From an uncultured Prevotella sp. (GTDB taxonomy: Bacteria > Bacteroidota > Bacteroidia > Bacteroidales > Bacteroidaceae): DNA of 43,943 bases. Below the pieces are notes generated by a model. That model was not told the DNA's origin and did not search any database. It was given only the letters and a program-made list of their open reading frames with translations. Made by a program: the position numbers and the translations under genes. Each line of letters opens with the position of its first letter. Within the stretch, counting starts at the first letter, position 1. Positions 1 through 7,661 of the stretch are shown here, one piece after another. The stretch spans positions 1 to 43,943 of the forward strand of contig ONBC01000037.1 in the NCBI GenBank assembly GCA_900315955.1, written 5' to 3'.

Positions 1-57
1 TCGCGCATTGTGCCTCTCCGAGGCACGTCCTCAGCCAGTCTTGCTGTCATCAACACA

Positions 58-94
58 CCCCAGTCTGCACTCGCTTCGCTCGTTTAGACTGGGG
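58..94. repeat. Perfect 9-bp stem hairpin
   Basis: CCCCAGTCT at 58-66 is exactly complementary to AGACTGGGG at 86-94, with a 19-nt loop. A second perfect hairpin, GTGCCTC/GAGGCAC, lies at 10-16 and 20-26, and CAGCC/GGCTG forms a short palindrome near 108-119. No oligo-T run follows, so I do not call a terminator. The gene these might belong to would lie outside the window. Confidence 0.6.
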
Positions 95-193
95 TTATGA
101 AGCATTCAGCCGAGGCTGGCAGGTTGTGACAAGAACTCCGAGGTTGAGAGCGGCCTTCGGCCTTATGAGGAGAACGCAGAGAGACCTTCGGTC

Positions 194-235
194 TATGTGA
201 AGCGTATGTGAAGCGTACGTGGAGCGTATGAGGAG
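194..235. repeat. 11-bp tandem repeat, nearly four units
   Basis: The unit TATGTGAAGCG occurs at 194-204 and 205-215, then as TACGTGGAGCG at 216-226 and as a partial TATGAGGAG at 227-235. It lies inside a gene-free stretch with other short repeats. The one open frame here (84-302, minus) is rich in Ser, His and Arg and resembles no family I know. Confidence 0.7.
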
Positions 236-321
236 ATATACTGCGAGAACAGTGTTGGTTCATCTCTGTGAACTTCTCCCAAGCCCGAAGGATTCTCCGC
301 ATTCTCTAATTCTCAGAAGCA

Positions 322-387
322 ATAACTCCGTGGCTCAATAAACTCCGTGGATCAATAACTCCATGGCTCGATTATCTCCGCGGCTCC
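322..387. repeat. 16-17-bp imperfect tandem repeat, four units
   Basis: Four consecutive units start at 322, 338, 355 and 371, each a variant of ATAACTCCGTGGCTCA. Units 1 and 3 differ at two positions, unit 2 carries one extra A, and unit 4 is the most diverged. No coding potential is seen. The rest of 388-580 shows no gene, RNA or regulatory element that I can support. Confidence 0.7.
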
Positions 388-582
388 GCGAGAAAATATA
401 TACGCCGCTGCGGGAATCGACTTGCATCATAGCATGGGTTTCATGGGGTTGGGGCAGAATAGACTGCCGAACGGATTAAATTTGGGTGACGCATTGACGA
501 AGTCAGGTGATTCCCGTTCATGGGCTTTGTTTTTGCCTTGCCATTGGTGACAGATGATGATGATAATCGGTCATAGCTAAGA

Positions 583-612
583 AAAAGGGCGGCCTTTTAT
601 GGTCGCCCTTTT
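583..612 (-). terminator. Intrinsic terminator of tRNA-Cys
   Basis: A 9-bp perfect stem (AAAAGGGCG at 583-591 with CGCCCTTTT at 604-612) is extended by three inner pairs, one of them G-U, and closes a 6-nt loop. Read on the minus strand it ends in a run of T and lies just after the tRNA-Cys gene. The A/T flanks on both sides mean that it could work in both directions. Confidence 0.75.
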
Positions 613-623
613 AATTTACTCTG

Positions 624-694
624 AGGTGCGTGGCGGAGTCGAACCGCCTTGAGTGGTTTTGCAGACCAGTACCTAACCGTTCGGACAACGCACC
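624..694 (-). tRNA. tRNA-Cys (GCA)
   Basis: The minus-strand sequence folds as a cloverleaf. The acceptor stem is GGTGCGT/ACGCACC (694-688 with 631-625). The anticodon loop is CTGCAAA, with anticodon GCA at 662-660. The T arm is GGCGG-TTCGACT-CCGCC. The discriminator base at 624 is U, as expected for tRNA-Cys. The outermost pair of the anticodon stem is a C-C mismatch. CCA is not encoded. A Bacteroidetes-type promoter lies upstream (713-744) and an intrinsic terminator downstream (583-612), so it is probably a single-gene transcription unit. Confidence 0.93.
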
Positions 695-712
695 ATTTCT
701 GATTTGCGGTTG

Positions 713-744
713 CAAAGGTACGAATATTTTATCGTTCCACCAAA
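713..744 (-). promoter_or_regulatory. Promoter of tRNA-Cys
   Basis: On the minus strand TACCTTTG (720-713) matches the Bacteroidetes -7 consensus TAnnTTTG. TTTG (744-741) lies 20 nt upstream, one more than the usual 19. The tRNA starts about 19 nt after the -7 element. Confidence 0.65.
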
Positions 745-763
745 TATTCAAAGAGGTTTTTAC

Positions 764-802
764 AAAAAACGCCCGCATCATGGCTGCGACCACGATGCGG
801 GC
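764..802 (-). terminator. Intrinsic terminator of nifJ
   Basis: GCCCGCATC at 771-779 pairs with GATGCGGGC at 794-802. TGG/CCA extends the stem inside the loop after one mismatch. On the minus strand the stem is followed by six T (769-764), and it begins 30 nt after the nifJ stop codon. Confidence 0.85.
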
Positions 803-831
803 ACTATATTATAATACTACCGGACAGTGCG

Positions 832-3800
832 TTAGATCACTTCGCTCCAGTCCTCAGCTGCCTTGCGGACGTACGACTGGTAACGGCGCTTAGCGCTCTT
901 CTCCGTCTCATCGAAGAGCTCCTGAGCCTCTTCCGGACGAGCCTTCTTCAGCGAAGAGAAGCGGACCTCACCGGCGAGATAGTTCTGGAACTCATCCCAC
1001 TTCGGAGCCTTAGAGTCGAGCGAGAACGGGTTCTTGCCCTGCTCAGCGAGCTCTGGATTGTAGCGCCACAGGTGCCAGTAGCCGCACTCCACGGCGAGCT
1101 GCTCCTCACGCTGTGAGCGACCCATGCTACGCTTCTCTTCCTTAGTACCCTTGATACCGTGGTTGATACACGGAGCATAAGCGATGATAAGTGACGGACC
1201 TGGATAAGCCTCTGCTTCGCGGATAGCTTTCAGGCACTGAGCGTTGTCGGCTCCCATTGCGATCTGGGCCACATAGATGTAGCCGTAGGTCGTCTCCATC
1301 AGGCCTAAATCCTTCTTGCTCACGCGCTTACCGCTGGCAGCGAACTGAGCGATAGCGCCTAAAGGAGTAGACTTAGAGCTCTGGCCACCGGTGTTGGAGT
1401 ACACCTCAGTATCGAGCACGAGGATATTCACATCCTGGCCCTGAGCGAGCACGTGGTCGAGACCACCGTAACCGATATCGTAAGAAGCACCGTCACCACC
1501 GATAATCCACTGCGAGCGCTTCACGAGGTAGTGGTCGAGGGTCTTGAGCTCCTTAGCGCAGTCGCATCCGGCAGCGGCATCACGCTCGATAAGCGGTTTC
1601 AGTACGGCAGCGGCAGCCTTTGAGCCGTCGGCATCGTTCTGGTTGTCGATCCACTGCTGAGCAGCCTGCTTGAAGTCGTCTGCAGTATGCTCGCTGTCGA
1701 TCTTATGCTGGAGCAGGAGTGTGATACGCTGCTTCATCTTCTTGTTGGCGAGTGCCATACCCAGACCGAACTCGCAGAAGTCCTCGAACAGAGAGTTGTT
1801 GAAGGCAGGACCCTGCCCCTTCTCGTTTGTGCAGTAAGGAGTGGAAGGAACAGAAGCCGAGTAGATAGACGAGCAACCTGTAGCGTTGGCGATCATCTCA
1901 CGGTCACCGAAGAGCTGAGAGATGAGCTTCACGTAAGGAGTCTCACCGCAGCCGGAGCAAGCGCCGGAGAACTCGAAGAGCGGAGTAGCGAACTGTGAGT
2001 TCTTCGGGCTCTGCTTGATGTCGACGAGATCCTGCTTCGACTTGACGTTCTTCACGAGGTACTCCCAGTTGGCAGCCTCTTTCTTCATTTCCGGAGCGTC
2101 CACGTTGAACGGCACCATCTTCAAAGCCTTCTCACCCTTCTTACCCGGGCATACATCGGCACAGTTGCCGCAGCCGAGGCAATCGAGGACAGAAGTCTCA
2201 ATGCGGAAGTGCATACCCTTGAGAGCCTTCGGAGCGAGCACGTCTATGCTCTTGCCGTCGAAGCCGGCAACTTCCTGATCGTCCATGACGAACGGGCGGA
2301 TACAAGCGTGAGGACAAACATAAGCGCACTTGTTGCACTGGATACAGTTGTCAGAGTTCCAATCAGGAACAAAAGCCTCCACGCCGCGCTTGTCGTAAGC
2401 TGCCGTGCCAATCTCCCAGCGGCCGTCCGTAGTGTCGTACTTTACGAAGTCGGACACCTTCAGCAGATCACCCGACTGTGCGTTCATCGGGCGCACGATC
2501 TCCTTGACGAATGCGGGAGCGTCATCCTCCTTAGCAGCGTCGTCCGGCAGGTTGGCCCATGCGGGATCAACGGTCAGCTCCTTGTACTCACCGCCGCGGT
2601 CTACGGCAGCATAGTTCTTGTCGACGACATCCTGACCCTTCTTGCCGTACGACTTCACGATGAACTTCTTCATCTGTTCCACGGCGAGGTCGATAGGAAT
2701 GACCTTTGTGATGCGGAAGAAAGCCGACTGCAGGATGGTGTTGGTGCGGTTGCCCAGGCCGATCTCCTGACCGATCTTCGTAGCGTTGATATAGTAAACC
2801 TTGATATTATGCTTAGCGAAATACTTCTTCACCTTGTTCGGGATGAAGTTGACGAGCTCCTCACCGTCGAAGATGGTGTTAAGCAGGAACGTACCGTTGT
2901 CGCGCAGACCACGTGTCACGTCGTACATGTGCAGGTAAGCCTGAACGTGGCAGGCCACAAAGTTAGGCGTGAACACCTGATACGTAGAGTGGATAGGCTC
3001 GTCGCCGAAACGGAGGTGCGAGCAGGTGAAGCCACCCGACTTCTTAGAATCGTAAGAGAAGTAAGCCTGACAGTACTTGTCGGTGTTGTTACCAATGATC
3101 TGCACAGAGTTCTTGTTGGCACCCACTGTACCGTCTGATCCGAGACCATAGAACTTAGCCTCGAAGAGGCCTTCGCCGCCCATAGGAATCTCTGGAACCT
3201 CTGGCAGAGAAGTGAATGTCACGTCGTCGACGATACCCACAGTGAAGTGATTCTTCGGCAATGCGAGGTTGAGGTTGTCGTAGACGGAGATGATCATGGC
3301 CGGTGTGATGTCTCTTGAACCGAGGCCATAGCGACCGCCGACGATCATCGGCTTGCGTGGATCCTCATAGAGCGCGCTCTTGACATCGAGATACAGCGGC
3401 TCACCCTCAGCTCCGGGCTCCTTGGTGCGGTCGAGGACAGCGATGCGCTTCACCGTCTCAGGCAACGCCTTGCGGATAGCCTCGACGCTGAACGGACGAT
3501 AGAGATGTACAGCCACCATACCGACTTTCTTGCCCTGCTTTGTCAGGTAGTCGATAGCCTCGCGTGCAGCCTCTGTAGCTGAACCCATGAGCACGATGAC
3601 ATGTTCGGCATCGGGGGCGCCATAGTAGTTGAAGAGGTGATACTCGCGGCCAGTGATCTTAGAGATCTCAGCGAGGTGCTTCTCCACGATCTCAGGCACC
3701 TTGTCATAGTAAGCATTGCAAGCCTCACGGTGTGTGAAGAATGTGTCCGGGTTCTCGGCAGTACCGCGTGTGTCAGGGCGCTCAGGGCTCATGGCACGGT

Positions 3801-4419
3801 CGCGGAAACGCTTGATCCACTCGGGGTTGACGAGCGGGCGGATATCCTCCATATCCATCTCCTCAACCTTGTGGTACTCGTGAGAAGTACGGAAACCGTC
3901 GAAGAAGTTGATGAAAGGTACAGAGCTCTCAAGTGTAGAGAGATAAGGCACTGCGGAGAGATCCATCACCTCCTGTACGGAGCCTGCGCAGAACATGGCG
4001 AAGCCCGTCTGGCGGCAAGCCATGACATCCTGATGGTCACCGAAGATACAGAGAGAGTGGGAAGCCAGCGTACGTGCAGAAACATTGAACACGCACGGCA
4101 GCAGCTCACCTGCGATCTTGTACATGTTAGGGATCATCAGCAGCAGACCCTGCGATGCTGTGTAGGTGCTTGTCAGTGCACCGGCCTGAAGACTGCCGTG
4201 GACGGCACCGGCGGCGCCACCCTCAGACTCCATCTCCTGGACGGAGACCGTCTGACCAAAGAGGTTCTTGCGCCCTTTAGCTGCCCACTCATCCACGTGC
4301 TCTGCCATCGGAGAGGACGGGGTGATAGGATAGATGGCAGCAACCTCTGTGAACATGTAGCTCACATGAGCGGCGGCGGTATTACCGTCAACCGTCACAA
4401 ATTTCTTTTCTTTTGCCAT
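832..4419 (-). CDS. nifJ: Pyruvate:ferredoxin (flavodoxin) oxidoreductase
   Basis: This is a full-length single-chain PFOR of 1195 aa, close to the usual 1170-1200. It oxidises pyruvate and CoA to acetyl-CoA and CO2 and passes electrons to ferredoxin or flavodoxin in the cytoplasm. The N-terminal thiamine-pyrophosphate half opens at residues 5-45 (TVDGNTAAAHVSYMFTEV, then YPITPSSPMAEHVD). Two 4Fe-4S motifs follow: CIQCNKCAYVC with Cys692, 695, 698 and 702, and CLGCGNCADVC with Cys747, 750, 753 and 757. The C-terminal TPP-binding motif is GGDGASYDIGYGG near residue 976, with SNTGGQ some 30 residues later. The ATG has no clear Shine-Dalgarno, as is common in this phylum. I found no clear -7 element upstream. 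A terminator follows the stop. It is transcribed in the same direction as the ATPase gene upstream, 149 nt away. Confidence 0.97.
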   Translation of the reverse strand: MAKEKKFVTVDGNTAAAHVSYMFTEVAAIYPITPSSPMAEHVDEWAAKGRKNLFGQTVSVQEMESEGGAAGAVHGSLQAGALTSTYTASQGLLLMIPNMYKIAGELLPCVFNVSARTLASHSLCIFGDHQDVMACRQTGFAMFCAGSVQEVMDLSAVPYLSTLESSVPFINFFDGFRTSHEYHKVEEMDMEDIRPLVNPEWIKRFRDRAMSPERPDTRGTAENPDTFFTHREACNAYYDKVPEIVEKHLAEISKITGREYHLFNYYGAPDAEHVIVLMGSATEAAREAIDYLTKQGKKVGMVAVHLYRPFSVEAIRKALPETVKRIAVLDRTKEPGAEGEPLYLDVKSALYEDPRKPMIVGGRYGLGSRDITPAMIISVYDNLNLALPKNHFTVGIVDDVTFTSLPEVPEIPMGGEGLFEAKFYGLGSDGTVGANKNSVQIIGNNTDKYCQAYFSYDSKKSGGFTCSHLRFGDEPIHSTYQVFTPNFVACHVQAYLHMYDVTRGLRDNGTFLLNTIFDGEELVNFIPNKVKKYFAKHNIKVYYINATKIGQEIGLGNRTNTILQSAFFRITKVIPIDLAVEQMKKFIVKSYGKKGQDVVDKNYAAVDRGGEYKELTVDPAWANLPDDAAKEDDAPAFVKEIVRPMNAQSGDLLKVSDFVKYDTTDGRWEIGTAAYDKRGVEAFVPDWNSDNCIQCNKCAYVCPHACIRPFVMDDQEVAGFDGKSIDVLAPKALKGMHFRIETSVLDCLGCGNCADVCPGKKGEKALKMVPFNVDAPEMKKEAANWEYLVKNVKSKQDLVDIKQSPKNSQFATPLFEFSGACSGCGETPYVKLISQLFGDREMIANATGCSSIYSASVPSTPYCTNEKGQGPAFNNSLFEDFCEFGLGMALANKKMKQRITLLLQHKIDSEHTADDFKQAAQQWIDNQNDADGSKAAAAVLKPLIERDAAAGCDCAKELKTLDHYLVKRSQWIIGGDGASYDIGYGGLDHVLAQGQDVNILVLDTEVYSNTGGQSSKSTPLGAIAQFAASGKRVSKKDLGLMETTYGYIYVAQIAMGADNAQCLKAIREAEAYPGPSLIIAYAPCINHGIKGTKEEKRSMGRSQREEQLAVECGYWHLWRYNPELAEQGKNPFSLDSKAPKWDEFQNYLAGEVRFSSLKKARPEEAQELFDETEKSAKRRYQSYVRKAAEDWSEVI

Positions 4420-4568
4420 TTTTTGTGAAAATAGAAATTAATGTTGTTGTATTATTATATCGTTGTTCAGTGATGGGTGTTGAGTGTTAATGGCTTGCAT
4501 TGTCACGCCAACACGCGTCTTGCTTATTTGTCTTGGTATCTCTGCTCTTTGCAAGTCGGGCTGAAGTC

Positions 4569-5765
4569 TTAGTACAGGAACCCGAGCAGCCACAGAGGCA
4601 GTTGGTTGTCGTGCCCTATTTCTGTGTTGTAGCGGGCGTAGAATGTGTTCTTGTTGTAGCGTGTCTTGGCCTTGGCCTTGGCATCAACTACCTTAAAGCG
4701 CTTCTCACCGTCAATGAAGTAAGTGTGAGGCTTGTCGCCTTGATTGACGATATGGTCTTTCCACATCGTGTTGGCGAAGAAAGTCTCCATGAGCTCCTGT
4801 TGCTCTACCTCGATGGGGTAGATGGCGTAGAGCAGATTGGGGTTTTGCATGATCACCTTTGCCGGCTTCTTGGGAAAGTCGTCGCCCGGTTCGTAGATCA
4901 TGTTCAGCAGCCGGGCATCGGCAAGATATTTGATATAGTTCATCACCGTGGCGCGGCTCGTGTTGACCTGCTGGGCGAGCTGGCTGACGTTGGGCGCTAC
5001 AGGACCTTCCTTGGCTATGAGGTAGAAGAGCTTCTTGATCTTCGTGAGATACTTCAGCTCTATCTGCTTGATGAGGAGAATGTCGACCTCTGTCATCATG
5101 TTCATGGTTTTGAGCAGATTCTCAGAGAAGTTGCGGTTCTCTAAGAAAAAAGGGTAGAAGCCGTGGTGAAGATAGTCGTCGAAATACTTTGCGGGACTGA
5201 CCATTGTCAGCACTTTCCGCGTGAGATGCTCGTGGTTGTTGAGAATCTCGTCAAGCGTGACAGGCTCAAATTTAGTGCCCGCTTCGAGGTTGAGAAACTC
5301 GCGGAAAGAGAATCCGCGAAGATAATAGAACTTCAGGATGTCTCTCACGGCGGGGTAGTCGGTCTTGAGACGCATGACGCTCGATCCTGTGAAGACAATC
5401 TTCAGCTGTGGATAGAGGTCGTAGCAGCGCCGCAGCTCCTGGCTCCAGTTGGGCTGCTTGAAGATCTGGTCGAGGAGGAGTACCCTCCCGCCTTGTTTGA
5501 CAAACTCACCCGCAAAGTCGGCGATGCCGTTGCCCTGAAAGTAGAAGTTGTTCATGTTGACATACAGGCATTGACGGTCATCCTTGCCGAACTTCTCTTT
5601 GGCGTACTCGAGCAGGAAGGTCGTCTTTCCTACGCCCCGCGTACCCTTGATGCCTATCAGCCGGTCGTCCCAGTTGATATCATCCATCAGCCCACGACGC
5701 ACCGCTGCGTTCGTATGCTCGACGAGATAGGTATGCGTGCGAAAGAATGATTCCATCAACTCCAT
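4569..5765 (-). CDS. AAA-type ATPase with C-terminal DUF4143-like region
   Basis: This 398-aa protein belongs to the large family of predicted ATPases with an AAA_14-like N-terminal domain and a DUF4143-like C-terminus. The Walker A motif is GTRGVGKTT, residues 41-49. The Walker B position reads RVLLLDQ (Asp99, Gln100), where Asp-Glu is usual. IVFTGSS is a likely sensor motif. Residues around 270-300 (VSQLAQQVNTSRATVMNYI) look like a winged helix-turn-helix. There is no signal peptide or membrane segment. No specific function is established for this family that I can name; members are widespread in Bacteroidetes and archaea. It has its own promoter (5810-5840), divergent from the ATP-grasp gene. 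Met4 is an alternative start. Confidence 0.85.
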   Translation of the reverse strand: MELMESFFRTHTYLVEHTNAAVRRGLMDDINWDDRLIGIKGTRGVGKTTFLLEYAKEKFGKDDRQCLYVNMNNFYFQGNGIADFAGEFVKQGGRVLLLDQIFKQPNWSQELRRCYDLYPQLKIVFTGSSVMRLKTDYPAVRDILKFYYLRGFSFREFLNLEAGTKFEPVTLDEILNNHEHLTRKVLTMVSPAKYFDDYLHHGFYPFFLENRNFSENLLKTMNMMTEVDILLIKQIELKYLTKIKKLFYLIAKEGPVAPNVSQLAQQVNTSRATVMNYIKYLADARLLNMIYEPGDDFPKKPAKVIMQNPNLLYAIYPIEVEQQELMETFFANTMWKDHIVNQGDKPHTYFIDGEKRFKVVDAKAKAKTRYNKNTFYARYNTEIGHDNQLPLWLLGFLY

Positions 5766-5809
5766 AAATGTGCTATGACTTTTCTTTTTGTTACTTTATG
5801 TTTCCGCTG

Positions 5810-5840
5810 CAAAGATACCAATTTATTTTAGTTTTGCAAA
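5810..5840 (-). promoter_or_regulatory. Promoter of the DUF4143-type ATPase
   Basis: Minus-strand TATCTTTG (5817-5810) has TTTG (5840-5837) exactly 19 nt upstream, a full match to the Bacteroidetes housekeeping promoter. The expected transcript start, about 6 nt after the -7 element, leaves a leader of roughly 40 nt. Confidence 0.8.
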
Positions 5841-5911
5841 GTCAGAGTTGCAATAGTTTTACCTTTTAGAGTTTTTTAATGCTAAGCTCAACTTCTTTCT
5901 TCTTTCCCATT

Positions 5912-5942
5912 TTTGAGGACTAAATCTTTCTTCCTATCTTTG
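5912..5942 (+). promoter_or_regulatory. Promoter of the ATP-grasp gene
   Basis: TTTG (5912-5915), 19 nt, then TATCTTTG (5935-5942) is a full consensus match. Transcription should start near 5948, only about 7 nt before the ATG at 5955, so the mRNA would be nearly leaderless. Confidence 0.8.
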
Positions 5943-5954
5943 CAAAAATAGATT

Positions 5955-7040
5955 ATGCGAATACACGTTTTTAATCCGGAGCATGACCTTGCGCTTGCTT
6001 CCAATCTCGATAATTTCACTGCTCCGCACGCAGGCCGCGAGCTGCGTCATGACCTTGGTTTTCTTCCTGCTCTCTGGGCGGGCGAGGGCGAGGGCGTGCT
6101 CGTAGAGGATCGTTCTGCAGCCGAGTACGCTTTCGGCAAGTTAGGACTTCCGCTGAAAGGCTCTTTCGTAACTCCCGATGAGCTGCCTCAGCTCGTCAGC
6201 GACCCGTCCTTCTCCCTACAGCCGTGGGGATGGGACCGCGCTGTCCGCGGCGAGTTTCTGCGCCTCGGTGCCCCTGCGCAGAGTCTTCCTGACGACAGCT
6301 ATCTCAACTTCGTCCGCCAGACGAGCCACCGCTCCTGGGCCGCTGAGCATCTTCTCCGTCCACTGCGGAAGGTTCAAGGCACCGTCGGTGAGGCAGAGAC
6401 GGGCCGCACGCTCTCCGAGGTGCGCCGTTTCCTCTCCGTGCGCCATCATATCGTGCTCAAGGCTCCTTGGAGCAGCAGTGGCCGCGGCGTGCGCTATGTC
6501 TCCGACGGCACCGACGGCGCGGCGTCGACCTTTGGCTTTACCCCGCAGCTCCAAGGGTGGGTAGAACATGTCATCAACCGTCAGGGAGCAATCCTTATGG
6601 AGCCTTATTATAATAAGGTGATGGATTTCGGCATGGAGTGGCATTGTGATGGAAAAGGCAACGTGCGCTATTGTGGTTTGTCGCTCTTCAAGACACTCAA
6701 GGGTGCCTATACGGGCAATCTTCTTGCGGACGAGGAGGAGAAGAGGGAGAAAATGGGTCAGTATCTGAACCTCAGCATCCTCGACGACGTAAAACAAAAG
6801 ATCCAAGAGCTTCTCCTGACTTCCATCAGCAACGTCTACTGTGGTTATTTAGGTGTAGATATGATGATTGTCAACACGGGCGATTCGCTTTGCGTGCACC
6901 CATGTGTTGAGATGAACCTGCGCATGACCATGGGGTGGGTGGCGCTTTATCTTCACGAGATATCCACTAAGCCTTGGAGCGATATGCATATTTCGTTTAA
7001 GAATGGGAGGTATGGTCTGGAGTTGGGAATGAAGCAGTGA
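5955..7040 (+). CDS. ATP-grasp domain protein of unknown substrate
   Basis: This 361-aa cytoplasmic protein has features of the ATP-grasp fold. LKAPWSSSGRG near residues 168-178 looks like the flexible lysine-glycine loop that binds ATP (Lys169). VEMNLRMTMGW near 318-328 carries the Glu-x-Asn metal-binding pair (Glu319, Asn321). The N-terminus, with NPEHDLALA and a Thr-Ala-Pro-His segment, is a signature I associate with conserved Bacteroidetes proteins of unknown function. ATP-grasp enzymes usually join a carboxylate to an amine or thiol through an acyl-phosphate; the substrates cannot be read from this sequence. It stands alone, with a divergent ATPase on one side and a repeat array on the other. 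The start is supported by a promoter that ends 12 nt before it. Confidence 0.8.
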   Translation: MRIHVFNPEHDLALASNLDNFTAPHAGRELRHDLGFLPALWAGEGEGVLVEDRSAAEYAFGKLGLPLKGSFVTPDELPQLVSDPSFSLQPWGWDRAVRGEFLRLGAPAQSLPDDSYLNFVRQTSHRSWAAEHLLRPLRKVQGTVGEAETGRTLSEVRRFLSVRHHIVLKAPWSSSGRGVRYVSDGTDGAASTFGFTPQLQGWVEHVINRQGAILMEPYYNKVMDFGMEWHCDGKGNVRYCGLSLFKTLKGAYTGNLLADEEEKREKMGQYLNLSILDDVKQKIQELLLTSISNVYCGYLGVDMMIVNTGDSLCVHPCVEMNLRMTMGWVALYLHEISTKPWSDMHISFKNGRYGLELGMKQ

Positions 7041-7146
7041 GGTCTCCTTTAGTTCATTCATCTCTTACCTTCTTTACCTCTTTCCACCTCTTTCTTCCCT
7101 CTTCATTTTTACTTCCAAGGTAATTATTCGCCCAATTTTTTGAGTC

Positions 7147-7302
7147 TTGCCTCAGTTGTGTCACGATCTTGCCTCAGTTGTGTCACGATCTTGCCTCAGT
7201 TGTGTCACGATCTTGCCTCAGTTGTGTCACGATCTTGCCTCAGAGTTGTGTCACGATCTTGCCTCAGTTGTGTCACGATCTAGCTTCAGTTGTGTCACGA
7301 TG
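7147..7302. repeat. 22-bp tandem repeat array, seven units
   Basis: Seven head-to-tail units start at 7147, 7169, 7191, 7213, 7235, 7259 and 7281. Units 1-4 and 6 are identical, unit 5 carries a 2-nt AG insertion (24 bp), and unit 7 has three changes (two at its start, one at its end). Each contains GTTGTGTCACGAT. There are no spacers, so this is not CRISPR. A related array is at 29668-29777. The stretch 7041-7146 is pyrimidine-rich with nothing else recognisable. Confidence 0.95.
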
Positions 7303-7402
7303 ACAGGAACGGGATAGCAATGTTTCAGCCCATTGAGATGGAAACAAAACGTAAACTGGTGATTGGGTGAACATCAGGAATTATTTCATAACGCATGGAC
7401 AT

Positions 7403-7490
7403 AAAAAAGCGATTACCTTCACAGGCCACCGCTCCAAATCTTCAATAGGTATCAGTCCTTTTCAGGTAAAAAGATTGTTTTCAGGATAAC
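7403..7490 (-). ncRNA. Candidate small RNA, about 88 nt
   Basis: A full-consensus minus-strand promoter (7526-7496) has no recognisable gene after it. About 60 nt after the expected start near 7490 there is a hairpin (7432-7409, ten stem positions with one mismatch and two G-U pairs, 4-nt loop). Six T follow on the minus strand (7408-7403), as in an intrinsic terminator. There is no ATG inside. A GTG frame of about 35 codons begins in the terminator stem and runs past it, so a small protein or leader peptide is an alternative. No known RNA family is recognised. Confidence 0.4.
7409..7432 (-). terminator. Likely terminator of the candidate small RNA
   Basis: In RNA form, GCGGU and GCCU pair with AGGU and AUCGC around one A-G mismatch, with a GUGA loop, and six U follow. 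It is weaker than the other terminators listed because of the mismatch and wobble pairs. Confidence 0.5.
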
Positions 7491-7495
7491 GAGAG

Positions 7496-7526
7496 CAAAG
7501 ATACGGTCTTTTTATGAAACTACAAA
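7496..7526 (-). promoter_or_regulatory. Orphan minus-strand promoter
   Basis: Minus-strand TATCTTTG (7503-7496) and TTTG (7526-7523) are separated by exactly 19 nt. It points away from the GH2 gene toward the 22-bp repeat array, with no protein gene before 7040. Confidence 0.65.
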
Positions 7527-7553
7527 ATTATTGACGAAGAAAATTGAAAATTC

Positions 7554-7584
7554 TTTGAAAATTCATTTATTTCCATTATTTTTG
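7554..7584 (+). promoter_or_regulatory. Promoter of the GH2 gene
   Basis: TTTG (7554-7557), 19 nt, then TATTTTTG (7577-7584). This predicts a leader of about 70 nt. In that leader ATTAAGAGTG (7599-7608) pairs with CACCCTTAAT (7631-7640) at nine of ten positions, forming a hairpin about 20 nt before the ATG that could affect translation or mRNA stability. Confidence 0.75.
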
Positions 7585-7661
7585 CAGACGAAAACGTTAT
7601 TAAGAGTGTCGGATGTTGGTACAGCGGTCGCACCCTTAATTAAACCACTAATAATCTGATT

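Noticed and set aside
84-302. 72-codon minus-strand open frame as a gene
   Set aside because: It covers the tandem repeats, has no family resemblance and no promoter of the type used elsewhere in the window.
2209-4428. Long plus-strand frames (2209-3138 and 3601-4428) across nifJ
   Set aside because: Both are antisense to PFOR with its conserved clusters and TPP motifs; they show no recognisable domain or start signal.
7147-7302. CRISPR array
   Set aside because: The 22-bp units are directly adjacent with no unique spacers, and no cas genes are present.
7381-7500. Small protein encoded on the minus strand across the candidate RNA
   Set aside because: The only frames are a GTG-initiated one of about 35 codons starting inside the terminator stem and a shorter one without ATG at its start. 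Neither resembles a known protein, but I cannot fully exclude them.
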